Source: Bacteroides thetaiotaomicron VPI-5482
GTDB lineage: Bacteria; Bacteroidota; Bacteroidia; Bacteroidales; Bacteroidaceae
Direction of reading: 5' to 3'
Assembly (NCBI RefSeq): GCF_000011065.1
Contig: NC_004663.1
Span: forward strand, 1,302,001 to 1,366,000
DNA: 64,000 nucleotides
Shown: piece after piece, positions 18,601 to 25,915 of the stretch
Position numbering within the stretch: the first letter of the stretch is position 1
How the letters are laid out: each line of letters starts with the position of its first letter
The notes under the pieces: generated by a model
Databases searched by the model: none
Seen by the model: only the letters and a program-made list of their open reading frames with translations
Told to the model about the DNA's origin: nothing
Made by a program: the position numbers and the translations under genes

Positions 18601-18898
18601 TGATCCAAAAACTTATTATGATGCAGTTTCTAATTTGGATGCCTACTATACATACTCAGCAACTAATGTGAGATTGCAGGAAGCCAGACTGACTTATACT
18701 TTCCCCAATAAATGGTTTAAAGGAACTGTTAATAATTTGAGCTTGTCAGTATACGGTACTAATTTATGGATGATATACAATAAGGCCCCTTATGATCCTG
18801 AACTAACAGCTTCCACTGGTACTTTTGGTCAAGGATACGATTACTTTATGTTACCCAGCCAGTCTACTTATGGATTGAGTTTGAAATTTGGATTCTAA
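15605..18898 (+). CDS. Complete SusC-like TonB-dependent transporter with STN sensor domain (module 2)
   Basis: The protein has 1097 residues. A signal peptide (1-27, ending ASAYG) is followed by an STN domain (about 29-108, ITLNLSKVPLNTALKEIEKQ), a carboxypeptidase-like domain (about 117-200, VTDAQGEPLIGVSILVKG), TLDEVVVTALG, a plug and a barrel ending SLKFGF. It imports oligosaccharides through the outer membrane with its SusD lid, powered by TonB. The STN domain is the part that contacts FecR anti-sigma factors, so this protein can also signal. It is the only one of the three SusC proteins here with these N-terminal domains. The shared repeat begins at 16114, so residues 1 to about 170 are the exchangeable head. 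Confidence 0.95.
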   Translation: MKEIIKHKFPYLLFFLLLFSSFASAYGQERMITLNLSKVPLNTALKEIEKQTSMSVVYNTNDVDINRVISIKVSKESLTNVMGQLFKGTNISYSIVDKHIVLSTKKEVEQQKKTPIVATGTVTDAQGEPLIGVSILVKGTATGAITDMDGNFKIQAAKGDVLEISYIGYASQSITLANAQPLKVTMGEDTQTLDEVVVTALGIKREQKALSYNVQKVNNDALTSVKDANFVNSLNGKVAGVNIQRSASGVGGSTRVTMRGNKSISGDNNVLYVVDGVPIGNQADRTGDGTGFGSGRTSGEGIANFNPDDIESVSVLTGPSAAALYGASAANGVILINTKKGEAGKMRIDVSSSVEFMTPLTMPKFQNRYGISGNYYSWGDKLENQSSYDPKDFFELGATFNNSFNLSTGNDKNQTYFSIAAVNSDGIVPNNKYHRYNVTLRNTAKFLNDKLTLDASASYIREYYNNMISYGTYFNPIVGAYLYPRGEDFEKEKYFERYNSELGYSQQQWSPGDFGMDIQNPYWIAYRNIRPEVKDRYMLYASLKYDITNYLNVAGRVRLDNTYTEKEDKRYASTINTYASTNGRYTYSNETFRQKYADIMVNFDKQFAEIYHATINAGTSFEEYDTKGRGYGGQLLLVPNKFVYSNIDPTQSTASQTGGDSRRRNFAVFASAELSWNSALYLTLTGRADKPSQLVNSDDPWIFYPSVGLSAIVTELLPNNIKEKLEPTLGFLKVRASYTEVGSPIPYTGLTPGTLTHELEGGTFKPFKYYPISNLKAERTRSYEVGLDSKWFNNTITFGVTYYHSNTYNQLLKATLGSNFEYMFVQAGNVQNRGLELSLGFDKKFGDFNYNTTFTATTNKNKIIQLARDVLNPVTNTLIDLTDIQVGRFRLREGGEIGTVYANEWLKRDGDNYIDYQPGQALTTETTSPYKLGSVNPKWNLGWQHGFSYKGFNLNLLFTARIGGIAISKTQAMLDRYGVSEASADARDAGGVSLGYFKVDPKTYYDAVSNLDAYYTYSATNVRLQEARLTYTFPNKWFKGTVNNLSLSVYGTNLWMIYNKAPYDPELTASTGTFGQGYDYFMLPSQSTYGLSLKFGF
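16114..16245 (+). repeat. Shufflon repeat copy 2, inside the complete susC
   Basis: Positions 16114-16203 are identical to copies 1 and 3. After one mismatch (T16204 against G) identity resumes for 16205-16245, and G16246 then differs from A. The two differences stay linked to the module 2 barrel, which places crossovers at or before 16203. Confidence 0.9.
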
Positions 18899-18918
18899 AA
18901 TAAATAAAGGAATTGAAT

Positions 18919-20559
18919 ATGAAAAAATATATAATTCTGCTTTTGGCACTTTGTTCTATGTCAGCTTGTGATTATGAAGCTGTCAATACCAATCCTTACG
19001 GTGTCTCCGATGGGGAATTAGGTCCTCTTAAATATGGTGCCCGTTTCATGAATATGCAGCAAAGAGTGATCCCTATAGGTTCACCTAGTTTGACAACTGG
19101 ACCTGGAAATGATTTACAAAATACTGATTTGATATCTTCCGGTAACTATATTGGTTATTTTGGCAATAATAATAATTGGGGATTTAATAATGAGGCTAAT
19201 TGGAATTTTACAGATAGTAGAATGAATTATGCATATCAGAACTTTTACTCGCAAATCTTTTTGCCCTGGAATGAAATATATGAAATCGCTAAAGATTCGG
19301 ATTCCCCATCAGAACAAGCTATATTGGAGATTGCTAATATTGTCAGAAATATAGCATGGTTGCGAGCTACAGACGTTTTCGGTCCTATTGCTTATAACTC
19401 AGCAGGTGATGGAAGTATTGCGCCAAAATTCGACAGCCAGGAAGTTGTTTACAGAAGCATGCTGGCTGATCTGTCAAAATCAGTAGAATTGCTGAATACA
19501 ATATCTTATAGTGTGATGGCTCAGTACGATTTGATATACAATGGCAATGTTCAAAACTGGGTAAAACTGGCTAACTCATTAATGTTGAGAATAGCTGTCA
19601 GAGTACATTTTATAGATGAGACTTTGGCTAAAGAATATATTACGAAAGCATTAGATCCTAAAAATGGCGGTGTTATTGAAGATATTTCAAGTGAAGCAAA
19701 GATCAAAAGTTCTGATAAAATGCCATTGCTGAATTCAATGTTAGCATCTGTCAATGAATATAACGAAACAAGAATGGGCGCCACTATTTGGGGATATTTG
19801 GATGGATATAAAGACCCTAGGTTAAGTGCATATTTTACTGAAGGAACATATGGTTCTGGCAGTTGGGCGCAAACAGGTTATTTTCCGGTTGCACCGACGA
19901 ATAGTAAATCTAAATCGGAAACCTCATATTCTGCAAAATTTGCATCGCGTCCGAAAGTAGATTCCAATTCTCCTTTATATTGGTTCAGAGCATCCGAAAC
20001 TTATTTTCTGAAAGCAGAAGCTGCTCTATACAATTTGATAGGTGGTGACCCCAAAACGTTCTATGAACAAGGAATAAATATTTCATTTCAAGAGCAAGGA
20101 GTCAGTGGAGTTGCCACATACCTGTCAGGAACAGGTAAACCAACCGGACTCACTGGTAGTAATTACAAATATGGCACTTATAACCATGATTTAAGCATTG
20201 GAAATACTTCACCCAAATGGGATGATTACACAGGAAATTTGAGTAAGCAAGAAGAACAGTTACAGAAAATTATTACGCAAAAATATCTGGCACTATATCC
20301 GAACGCTGTGGAAGCCTGGACCGAATATCGCAGAACCGGTTTCCCATATTTAATGAAACCTATGGATGAAGCTGCTCCTGGAAGAATTGGCGCCTCAATA
20401 GAAGATTGCAGAGTTCCTGAACGCTTTAGATTTGCTCCTACAGCCTATAATTCCAATCCTAATATGGCTGAAATTCCAACATTGCTGGGAGGTGGAGATA
20501 TAGGAGCTACTAAATTATGGTGGGTACGTTCAAACAGGCCCAAACAACCTAATCAGTAA
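18919..20559 (+). CDS. SusD-like glycan-binding lipoprotein (module 2)
   Basis: I start at ATG 18919 (MKKYIILLLALCSMSAC, lipobox C17) and not at the TTG two codons upstream. The mature protein begins DYEAVNTNPYG, the SusD/RagB pattern, and ends with YLALYPNAVEAWTEYRRTGFPYL and ATKLWWVRSN. It caps the module 2 SusC barrel. It begins 20 bp after the susC stop, in one transcription unit with the GH18 and LamG genes. Confidence 0.93.
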   Translation: MKKYIILLLALCSMSACDYEAVNTNPYGVSDGELGPLKYGARFMNMQQRVIPIGSPSLTTGPGNDLQNTDLISSGNYIGYFGNNNNWGFNNEANWNFTDSRMNYAYQNFYSQIFLPWNEIYEIAKDSDSPSEQAILEIANIVRNIAWLRATDVFGPIAYNSAGDGSIAPKFDSQEVVYRSMLADLSKSVELLNTISYSVMAQYDLIYNGNVQNWVKLANSLMLRIAVRVHFIDETLAKEYITKALDPKNGGVIEDISSEAKIKSSDKMPLLNSMLASVNEYNETRMGATIWGYLDGYKDPRLSAYFTEGTYGSGSWAQTGYFPVAPTNSKSKSETSYSAKFASRPKVDSNSPLYWFRASETYFLKAEAALYNLIGGDPKTFYEQGINISFQEQGVSGVATYLSGTGKPTGLTGSNYKYGTYNHDLSIGNTSPKWDDYTGNLSKQEEQLQKIITQKYLALYPNAVEAWTEYRRTGFPYLMKPMDEAAPGRIGASIEDCRVPERFRFAPTAYNSNPNMAEIPTLLGGGDIGATKLWWVRSNRPKQPNQ

Positions 20560-20590
20560 TAATGATATTCATTTTTAAGAAAAGAAAATT

Positions 20591-21685
20591 ATGAAATTAT
20601 TAAAGTATTTGTGTATAGGTATATCTGCCTTAAGTATACTAAGCTGTTCTGACTGGACATCTGAAGAAAGAGAGGTTTTTGAGAATCAAGAAGGAATGCA
20701 CCGTCTGATTCCCCTAATAGAAGCCCAAACCGAAGAAGATCTTACACCGACCATGCGTGAATATTTCGCTCAAATAAGAGAATATAGAAAAACTCCTCAT
20801 GTGAAAGGCTTTGGTTGGTTTGGTAACTGGACTGGAAAAGGAAACAACGCTCAAAATTATTTGAAGATGTTACCCGATAGTGTAGATTTTGTATCTCTCT
20901 GGGGAACAAGAGGTTACCTTTCTGATGAACAGAAAGCAGATTTGAAATTCTTCCAGGAAGTGAAAGGAGGAAAGGCATTATTATGTTGGATTATTCAAGA
21001 TTTGGGAGATCAGCTGACTCCTAAAGGATTGAATGCAACGCAATATTGGGTAGAAGAAAAGGGACAAGGAAACTTCATTGAAGGAGTAAAAGCATATGCA
21101 AATGCTATTTGTGATAGTATTGAAAAGTACAATCTTGATGGTTTTGATATTGACTACGAACCTGGATATGGACATTCCGGAACTTTAGCAAACTACCAGA
21201 CAATCAGTCCTAGCGGTAATAATAAGATGCAGGTTTTCATTGAAACTTTAAGTGCCCGCCTACGTCCTGCTGGAAGAATGTTAGTTATGGATGGTCAGCC
21301 GGATCTCTTATCTACAGAAACTTCAAAATTGGTTGATCATTACATCTATCAGGCATACTGGGAATCAAGTACTAGTTCTGTAATTTATAAAATAAATAAA
21401 CCGAATCTGGACGACTGGGAGCGTAAAACAATTATTACCGTTGAATTTGAACAAGGGTGGAAAACTGGTGGCATAACTTATTATACAAGTGTGCGTCCTG
21501 AATTGAACAGTATGGAAGGGAATCAGATTCTTGACTATGCAACACTCGATTTGCCCAGTGGTAAGAGAATAGGTGGTATAGGTACTTATCATATGGAGTA
21601 TGACTACCCGAATGACCCTCCTTACAAATGGTTGAGAAAAGCCTTGTATTTTGGTAATCAGGTATATCCTGGTAAGTTCGATTAA
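20591..21685 (+). CDS. GH18 endo-beta-N-acetylglucosaminidase lipoprotein (module 2)
   Basis: The protein has 364 residues with lipobox SILSC (C19). The catalytic motif is DGFDIDYEP, with D183, D186, D188 and E190. GFGWFGNWTGKG and GIGTYHMEYDYPNDPPYK mark the same subfamily as the other two GH18 proteins here. The enzyme should cut the chitobiose core of N-glycans on glycoproteins at the cell surface. From memory, the corresponding B. thetaiotaomicron protein (BT1044) acts on complex biantennary N-glycans. An insert near residues 35-60 makes it longer at the N-terminus than its paralogues. Confidence 0.9.
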   Translation: MKLLKYLCIGISALSILSCSDWTSEEREVFENQEGMHRLIPLIEAQTEEDLTPTMREYFAQIREYRKTPHVKGFGWFGNWTGKGNNAQNYLKMLPDSVDFVSLWGTRGYLSDEQKADLKFFQEVKGGKALLCWIIQDLGDQLTPKGLNATQYWVEEKGQGNFIEGVKAYANAICDSIEKYNLDGFDIDYEPGYGHSGTLANYQTISPSGNNKMQVFIETLSARLRPAGRMLVMDGQPDLLSTETSKLVDHYIYQAYWESSTSSVIYKINKPNLDDWERKTIITVEFEQGWKTGGITYYTSVRPELNSMEGNQILDYATLDLPSGKRIGGIGTYHMEYDYPNDPPYKWLRKALYFGNQVYPGKFD

Positions 21686-21703
21686 TATTAAAGAATGACT
21701 ATT

Positions 21704-22885
21704 ATGAAAAAGAATATTTATTTAGCTGTTCTGTTATTCTTAACAGGTTGTCAAAATGAGTTATATAAAAATCCTTTGGATGATTTTCAAAGTGAGCAAG
21801 GAGTATATATAGCTAATAACGGCGTATTACAAAGCTTTGTGGAAGAAGGCAAAGATGTGGAAATTAAAGGGCTGCAAGTAGCTTTAGCTGTTCAAGATAC
21901 TAAAGAAATAAAAGTTACATTGGAGGCTGGTAATCAAGCTCAGTTAGATGCTTATAATGCTAAAAATGGAACTAACTATATAGTACTTCCTAAAGAGATG
22001 TATGAGATCTCACAGAAAATAACATTTATGCCTCTTTATGCAATGATGGATGTTCCTATTTCTTTGAAGAATGTAAAATTCTCACTAGAAGGTAACTATG
22101 CTTTGCCTATACGTATTACAGGAGGTGACGTGAATATTATCAGAGGGCAAGAAGAGACTTTACTTGTACTTGAGCAAAGAGTGAATACAAAAGCGCTCCG
22201 GATAAGTACAAGTGGAAGTGGTTCGGGGAGCGAGGATGATAAAATGTTCCCTAACGATTTCAAAGTTGATCAATGGACAATGGAAGTTATGGTCAATAGG
22301 GCTAGTTACAAAAGTAACAATCGTTCTATTTGTGGAACTAAATTGGTTGCCAATGCTGGTCCTATGGATGAGATTTATACTCGTTTCGGTGATGTAACTA
22401 TTAACCCTAATCAATTACAAATTAAGACGGGAAGCTCTCAGATTGATGTTCCCGCTGACAAATTCTCTGCACAGCCTGACACTTGGTATATGTTAGCTTT
22501 CGTATATGATGGTCAAAAGAATTATGTATACGTGAACGGAGTGCTGGTTGCTGACCGGGAAATCAGAACAGGTCCTTATGGATTGATTGGCTTTTGGATT
22601 GGTGGTTCAAACGAGCTGATTCGTGAGGTTCGTTTTTGGAAAACGGCCAGAACTTCGCAAGAGATAGCTTCGAATATATGGAAGATGGTAAATCCTGACG
22701 ATGACAATTTACTGCTTTATTATCCATTGAATGGGAAGAAGAGGGATAGTGCTACCGGAGAAATTACAGAGGATGAGACTCTGCTTTGGGACTGGAGTAA
22801 GAATGGTAAGAATTTACCCAAGCCATCAAGTTATTCTTTTGATGATAACAAAGGGAACGGGTTTATATTCCCACCGCAAGAATAG
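21704..22885 (+). CDS. DUF1735 plus LamG-like surface lipoprotein (module 2)
   Basis: An ATG at 21695 is also possible, but the second ATG (21704) gives a cleaner signal peptide, MKKNIYLAVLLFLTGC. A DUF1735 domain (about 25-150, AQLDAYNAKNGTNYIVLP) is followed by a LamG/concanavalin-like domain (about 165-390, KVDQWTMEVMVNRASY and LLLYYPLNGKKRDS). It is a probable surface glycan-binding protein. It ends the module 2 operon just before a strong terminator. Module 2 has no discoidin-type partner, unlike modules 1 and 3. Confidence 0.85.
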   Translation: MKKNIYLAVLLFLTGCQNELYKNPLDDFQSEQGVYIANNGVLQSFVEEGKDVEIKGLQVALAVQDTKEIKVTLEAGNQAQLDAYNAKNGTNYIVLPKEMYEISQKITFMPLYAMMDVPISLKNVKFSLEGNYALPIRITGGDVNIIRGQEETLLVLEQRVNTKALRISTSGSGSGSEDDKMFPNDFKVDQWTMEVMVNRASYKSNNRSICGTKLVANAGPMDEIYTRFGDVTINPNQLQIKTGSSQIDVPADKFSAQPDTWYMLAFVYDGQKNYVYVNGVLVADREIRTGPYGLIGFWIGGSNELIREVRFWKTARTSQEIASNIWKMVNPDDDNLLLYYPLNGKKRDSATGEITEDETLLWDWSKNGKNLPKPSSYSFDDNKGNGFIFPPQE

Positions 22886-22915
22886 CAACAAACTACAATA
22901 AATTGTACATATAGA

Positions 22916-22951
22916 AAAGGCTGCCTTTGGAATGAGGCAGCCTTTGTTTTT
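22916..22951 (+). terminator. Terminator of module 2 operon
   Basis: AAAGGCTGCCT (22916-22926) pairs with AGGCAGCCTTT (22935-22945) around an 8-nt loop, and GTTTTT follows. It separates module 2 from module 3, so module 3 should not be read through in this configuration. Confidence 0.9.
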
Positions 22952-23065
22952 ACTATACATTGTAAATAATAACAACATAAATAAAGAGACAGAACTATCC
23001 ACTCAACAATTCATATATTTACACAAATATACAAATTATCAAATACAAATATCAATGGTTATATT

Positions 23066-23093
23066 TAGTATGAGATGTTCTTCTCTCATACTA
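23066..23093. repeat. 10-bp inverted repeat just upstream of repeat copy 3
   Basis: TAGTATGAGA (23066-23075) pairs with TCTCATACTA (23084-23093) around 8 nt, ending 10 bp before the shared repeat. It may be a recombinase or regulator site, or chance. Confidence 0.5.
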
Positions 23094-25897
23094 CTCCGCA
23101 TATCTCCCAATCAATCACGCTTGCCAACGCCCAACCCCTAAAAGTCACAATGGGTGAAGACACGCAAACCTTGGACGAAGTAGTAGTTACTGCGTTGGGT
23201 ATCAAACGTGAACAAAAAGCGTTGAGTTATAATGTACAGCAAGTAAAGGGAGAAGCTTTAACAGCGGTGAAAGATGCCAACTTTATCAATTCGCTTGCAG
23301 GTAAAGTAGCCGGTGTGCAGATAAGCAGCGGTGCTACAGGTGCCGGTGGTGCTACACGTGTTGTAATGCGTGGTATGAAGTCATTGACCAAGAATAACAA
23401 TGCTTTATATGTGATTGACGGTGTACCTATGTTTAACACCGGTTCAAGTGGTGGTGATGGTCAGTACGGATCAATGGGTGGTTCTGATGCAGTAGCAGAC
23501 TTAAACCCGGACGATATAGAAAGTATAAGTATGATGACCGGACCGTCAGCTGCTGCCCTTTATGGCTCTGCCGCAGCCAATGGAGTAGTCCTGGTTAACA
23601 CAAAGAAAGGGAAAAAAGAAAAGATATCACTTACTGTTTCCAATAGTACGACCTTCTCCAAGGCATATATTATGCCTGAGATGCAGAACAGATACGGAAC
23701 AAGTTCAGGCTTGTTCAGCTGGGGAGATCTGACAGATAAAAGATATGATCCGAAAGACTTCTTCAATACCGGTAGTAATATCATAAACTCCATTACATTA
23801 TCGACAGGAAGCGATAAAAATCAGACTTACTTCTCAGCTTCCACGACAAATTCAGATGGTATTTTACCAAATAACAGCTACAACCGCTATAACTTTACCG
23901 CACGCAATACAACTAACTTCCTGAATGATAAGCTGACACTGGATATCGGTGCGCAATATATCATACAGAATAATACCAATATGGTATCTCAGGGACAATA
24001 TTACAATCCCCTACCCGCTTTGTATCTGTTTCCACGCGGAGATAATTTTGATGAAATCCGCCTGTACGAACGTTACGATACAAATTACGGATTTATGAAA
24101 CAATACTGGCCTTATGGCGACGGCGGACTGTCTTTGCAGAATCCTTACTGGACTCAAAACCGCATCAGACGTACCTCTGACAAAAAACGCTATATGCTGA
24201 ATGCCTCTCTGAAATGGAAAGTTACAGACTGGTTAAATATCACCGGACGTGTCAATTTGGACAACTCGGATTATCGTAACAAAACAGAAAAATACGCTTC
24301 AACACTTGCCACTTTCTGCTCTGTCAATGGTGGTTTTGAAGATGCTATGCGTCAGGAACGTTCTTTATATACCGATTTAATGGCTACTGTTGATAAAACA
24401 TTCGGAGATTTCCGTCTGAATACCAATATAGGTATGTCACTTTATCACACTTCCATGCAGACAATCGGCTTTGCTGGTGACCTAATTATACCTAACTTCT
24501 TTGCACTGAATAATATTAATTACGCTGCAAACTATAAACCACTACCGGACGGATACGATGACGAAGTACAAAGTATATTCGCTAATGTCGAATTAGGATG
24601 GAGAAGTCAACTTTACCTCACGTTGACCGGACGTAATGACTGGGATTCCAAACTGGCTTTCTCCAATCAGTCTTCATATTTCTACCCTTCTGTCGGCTTA
24701 TCGGCTGTACTGACGGAAATGTTCACTCTGCCTAAAATCATATCTTATGCAAAAGTACGTGGTTCTTACACAGTTGTAGCCTCTTCTTTCGACCGTTACC
24801 TGACTAACCCGGGATATGAATATAACAGCCAGACTCACAACTGGGCAAACCCGACAGTTTACCCGATGGACAATCTGAAACCGGAGAAAACCAAATCATG
24901 GGAAATCGGTCTGAACTTGAAGTTCTGGGAAAACCGCTTCAATCTGGACGCAACCTATTATCGTTCCAATACTTTAAACCAGACATTTAAAGTAGATATT
25001 CCCTCTTCCTCCGGATATAATAAGGCAATCGTTCAGACTGGTAATGTACAAAACCAGGGAATCGAACTGGCGCTCGGCTTCACCGACGAATGGGCAGGAT
25101 TCAGATGGGCATCAAATGCTACTTTCACTCTGAACCGCAACAAGGTAAAACGTCTGGCAGGCGGTAGCACCAACCCTGTAACGGGCGAACTGATCGATAT
25201 GCCAAACATGCCTGTAGGATGGCTTGGTAAAGAGAATGTAGCTCCCCGAGTAATCTTGACAGAAGGAGGTACAATGACCGACATATACGTGTACAATGAA
25301 TTAACCAAAGATAATAACGGAAATATAAAAGTGGATGCTCAAACCGGAGGACTTAGTATGCATACGGCAGAGACTCCTACCAAAGTCGGAAATTTGAACG
25401 CTAACTATAATTTAGGCTGGACCAACAATTTCACTTACAAAGGAATCAATCTGGGAGTCGTACTTTCCGCACGTGTAGGTGGTCTGGCATACTCAGCCAC
25501 GCAAGGTGTTCTGGACTACTATGGCGTATCAAGTATCACGGCAAATGCACGTGACAATAAAGGTGTACCAATGAATAACGGAAAAGTAGATACACAGAAA
25601 TACTATCAGACCATCGGTACCGGTGAAGGCGGTTACGGAAGATACTATTTATACAGTGCCACCAATGTCCGTCTTCAGGAACTCAGTCTTAGCTATACAC
25701 TTCCCAAGAAATGGCTGAACAATGTAGCCAATGTAACCTTCGGGCTTGTAGGACGCAACCTGTGGATGATCTATTGCAAAGCACCGTTTGACCCTGAATT
25801 GTCTGCTTCTACATCCAGTAACTACTATATGAATGTGGACTACTTCATGCAACCGAGCATGCGCAATATAGGATTTAATGTAAAAGTACAATTCTAA
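23075..25897 (+). CDS. SusC-like TonB-dependent transporter, headless silent cassette (module 3)
   Basis: The first residues of the open frame (MFFSHTTPHI) have no relation to SusC. Homology starts abruptly at SQSITLANAQPLKVTMGED, the point where the shared DNA repeat begins (23104). There is no signal peptide, STN domain or carboxypeptidase-like domain. Plug and barrel are intact (LYVIDGVPMFN, GSAAANGVVLVNTKKG, C-terminal NVKVQF). Expression as a working transporter would need the head now attached to module 2. Codon use is visibly more GC-rich than in modules 1 and 2. Confidence 0.85.
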   Translation: MFFSHTTPHISQSITLANAQPLKVTMGEDTQTLDEVVVTALGIKREQKALSYNVQQVKGEALTAVKDANFINSLAGKVAGVQISSGATGAGGATRVVMRGMKSLTKNNNALYVIDGVPMFNTGSSGGDGQYGSMGGSDAVADLNPDDIESISMMTGPSAAALYGSAAANGVVLVNTKKGKKEKISLTVSNSTTFSKAYIMPEMQNRYGTSSGLFSWGDLTDKRYDPKDFFNTGSNIINSITLSTGSDKNQTYFSASTTNSDGILPNNSYNRYNFTARNTTNFLNDKLTLDIGAQYIIQNNTNMVSQGQYYNPLPALYLFPRGDNFDEIRLYERYDTNYGFMKQYWPYGDGGLSLQNPYWTQNRIRRTSDKKRYMLNASLKWKVTDWLNITGRVNLDNSDYRNKTEKYASTLATFCSVNGGFEDAMRQERSLYTDLMATVDKTFGDFRLNTNIGMSLYHTSMQTIGFAGDLIIPNFFALNNINYAANYKPLPDGYDDEVQSIFANVELGWRSQLYLTLTGRNDWDSKLAFSNQSSYFYPSVGLSAVLTEMFTLPKIISYAKVRGSYTVVASSFDRYLTNPGYEYNSQTHNWANPTVYPMDNLKPEKTKSWEIGLNLKFWENRFNLDATYYRSNTLNQTFKVDIPSSSGYNKAIVQTGNVQNQGIELALGFTDEWAGFRWASNATFTLNRNKVKRLAGGSTNPVTGELIDMPNMPVGWLGKENVAPRVILTEGGTMTDIYVYNELTKDNNGNIKVDAQTGGLSMHTAETPTKVGNLNANYNLGWTNNFTYKGINLGVVLSARVGGLAYSATQGVLDYYGVSSITANARDNKGVPMNNGKVDTQKYYQTIGTGEGGYGRYYLYSATNVRLQELSLSYTLPKKWLNNVANVTFGLVGRNLWMIYCKAPFDPELSASTSSNYYMNVDYFMQPSMRNIGFNVKVQF
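23104..23253 (+). repeat. Shufflon repeat copy 3
   Basis: It is 150 bp identical to copy 1 (13091-13240, minus). The first 90 bp are identical to copy 2, in direct orientation. It marks the abrupt start of susC homology in module 3. Confidence 0.9.
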
Positions 25898-25915
25898 ATT
25901 AATGAGAAAATTATT

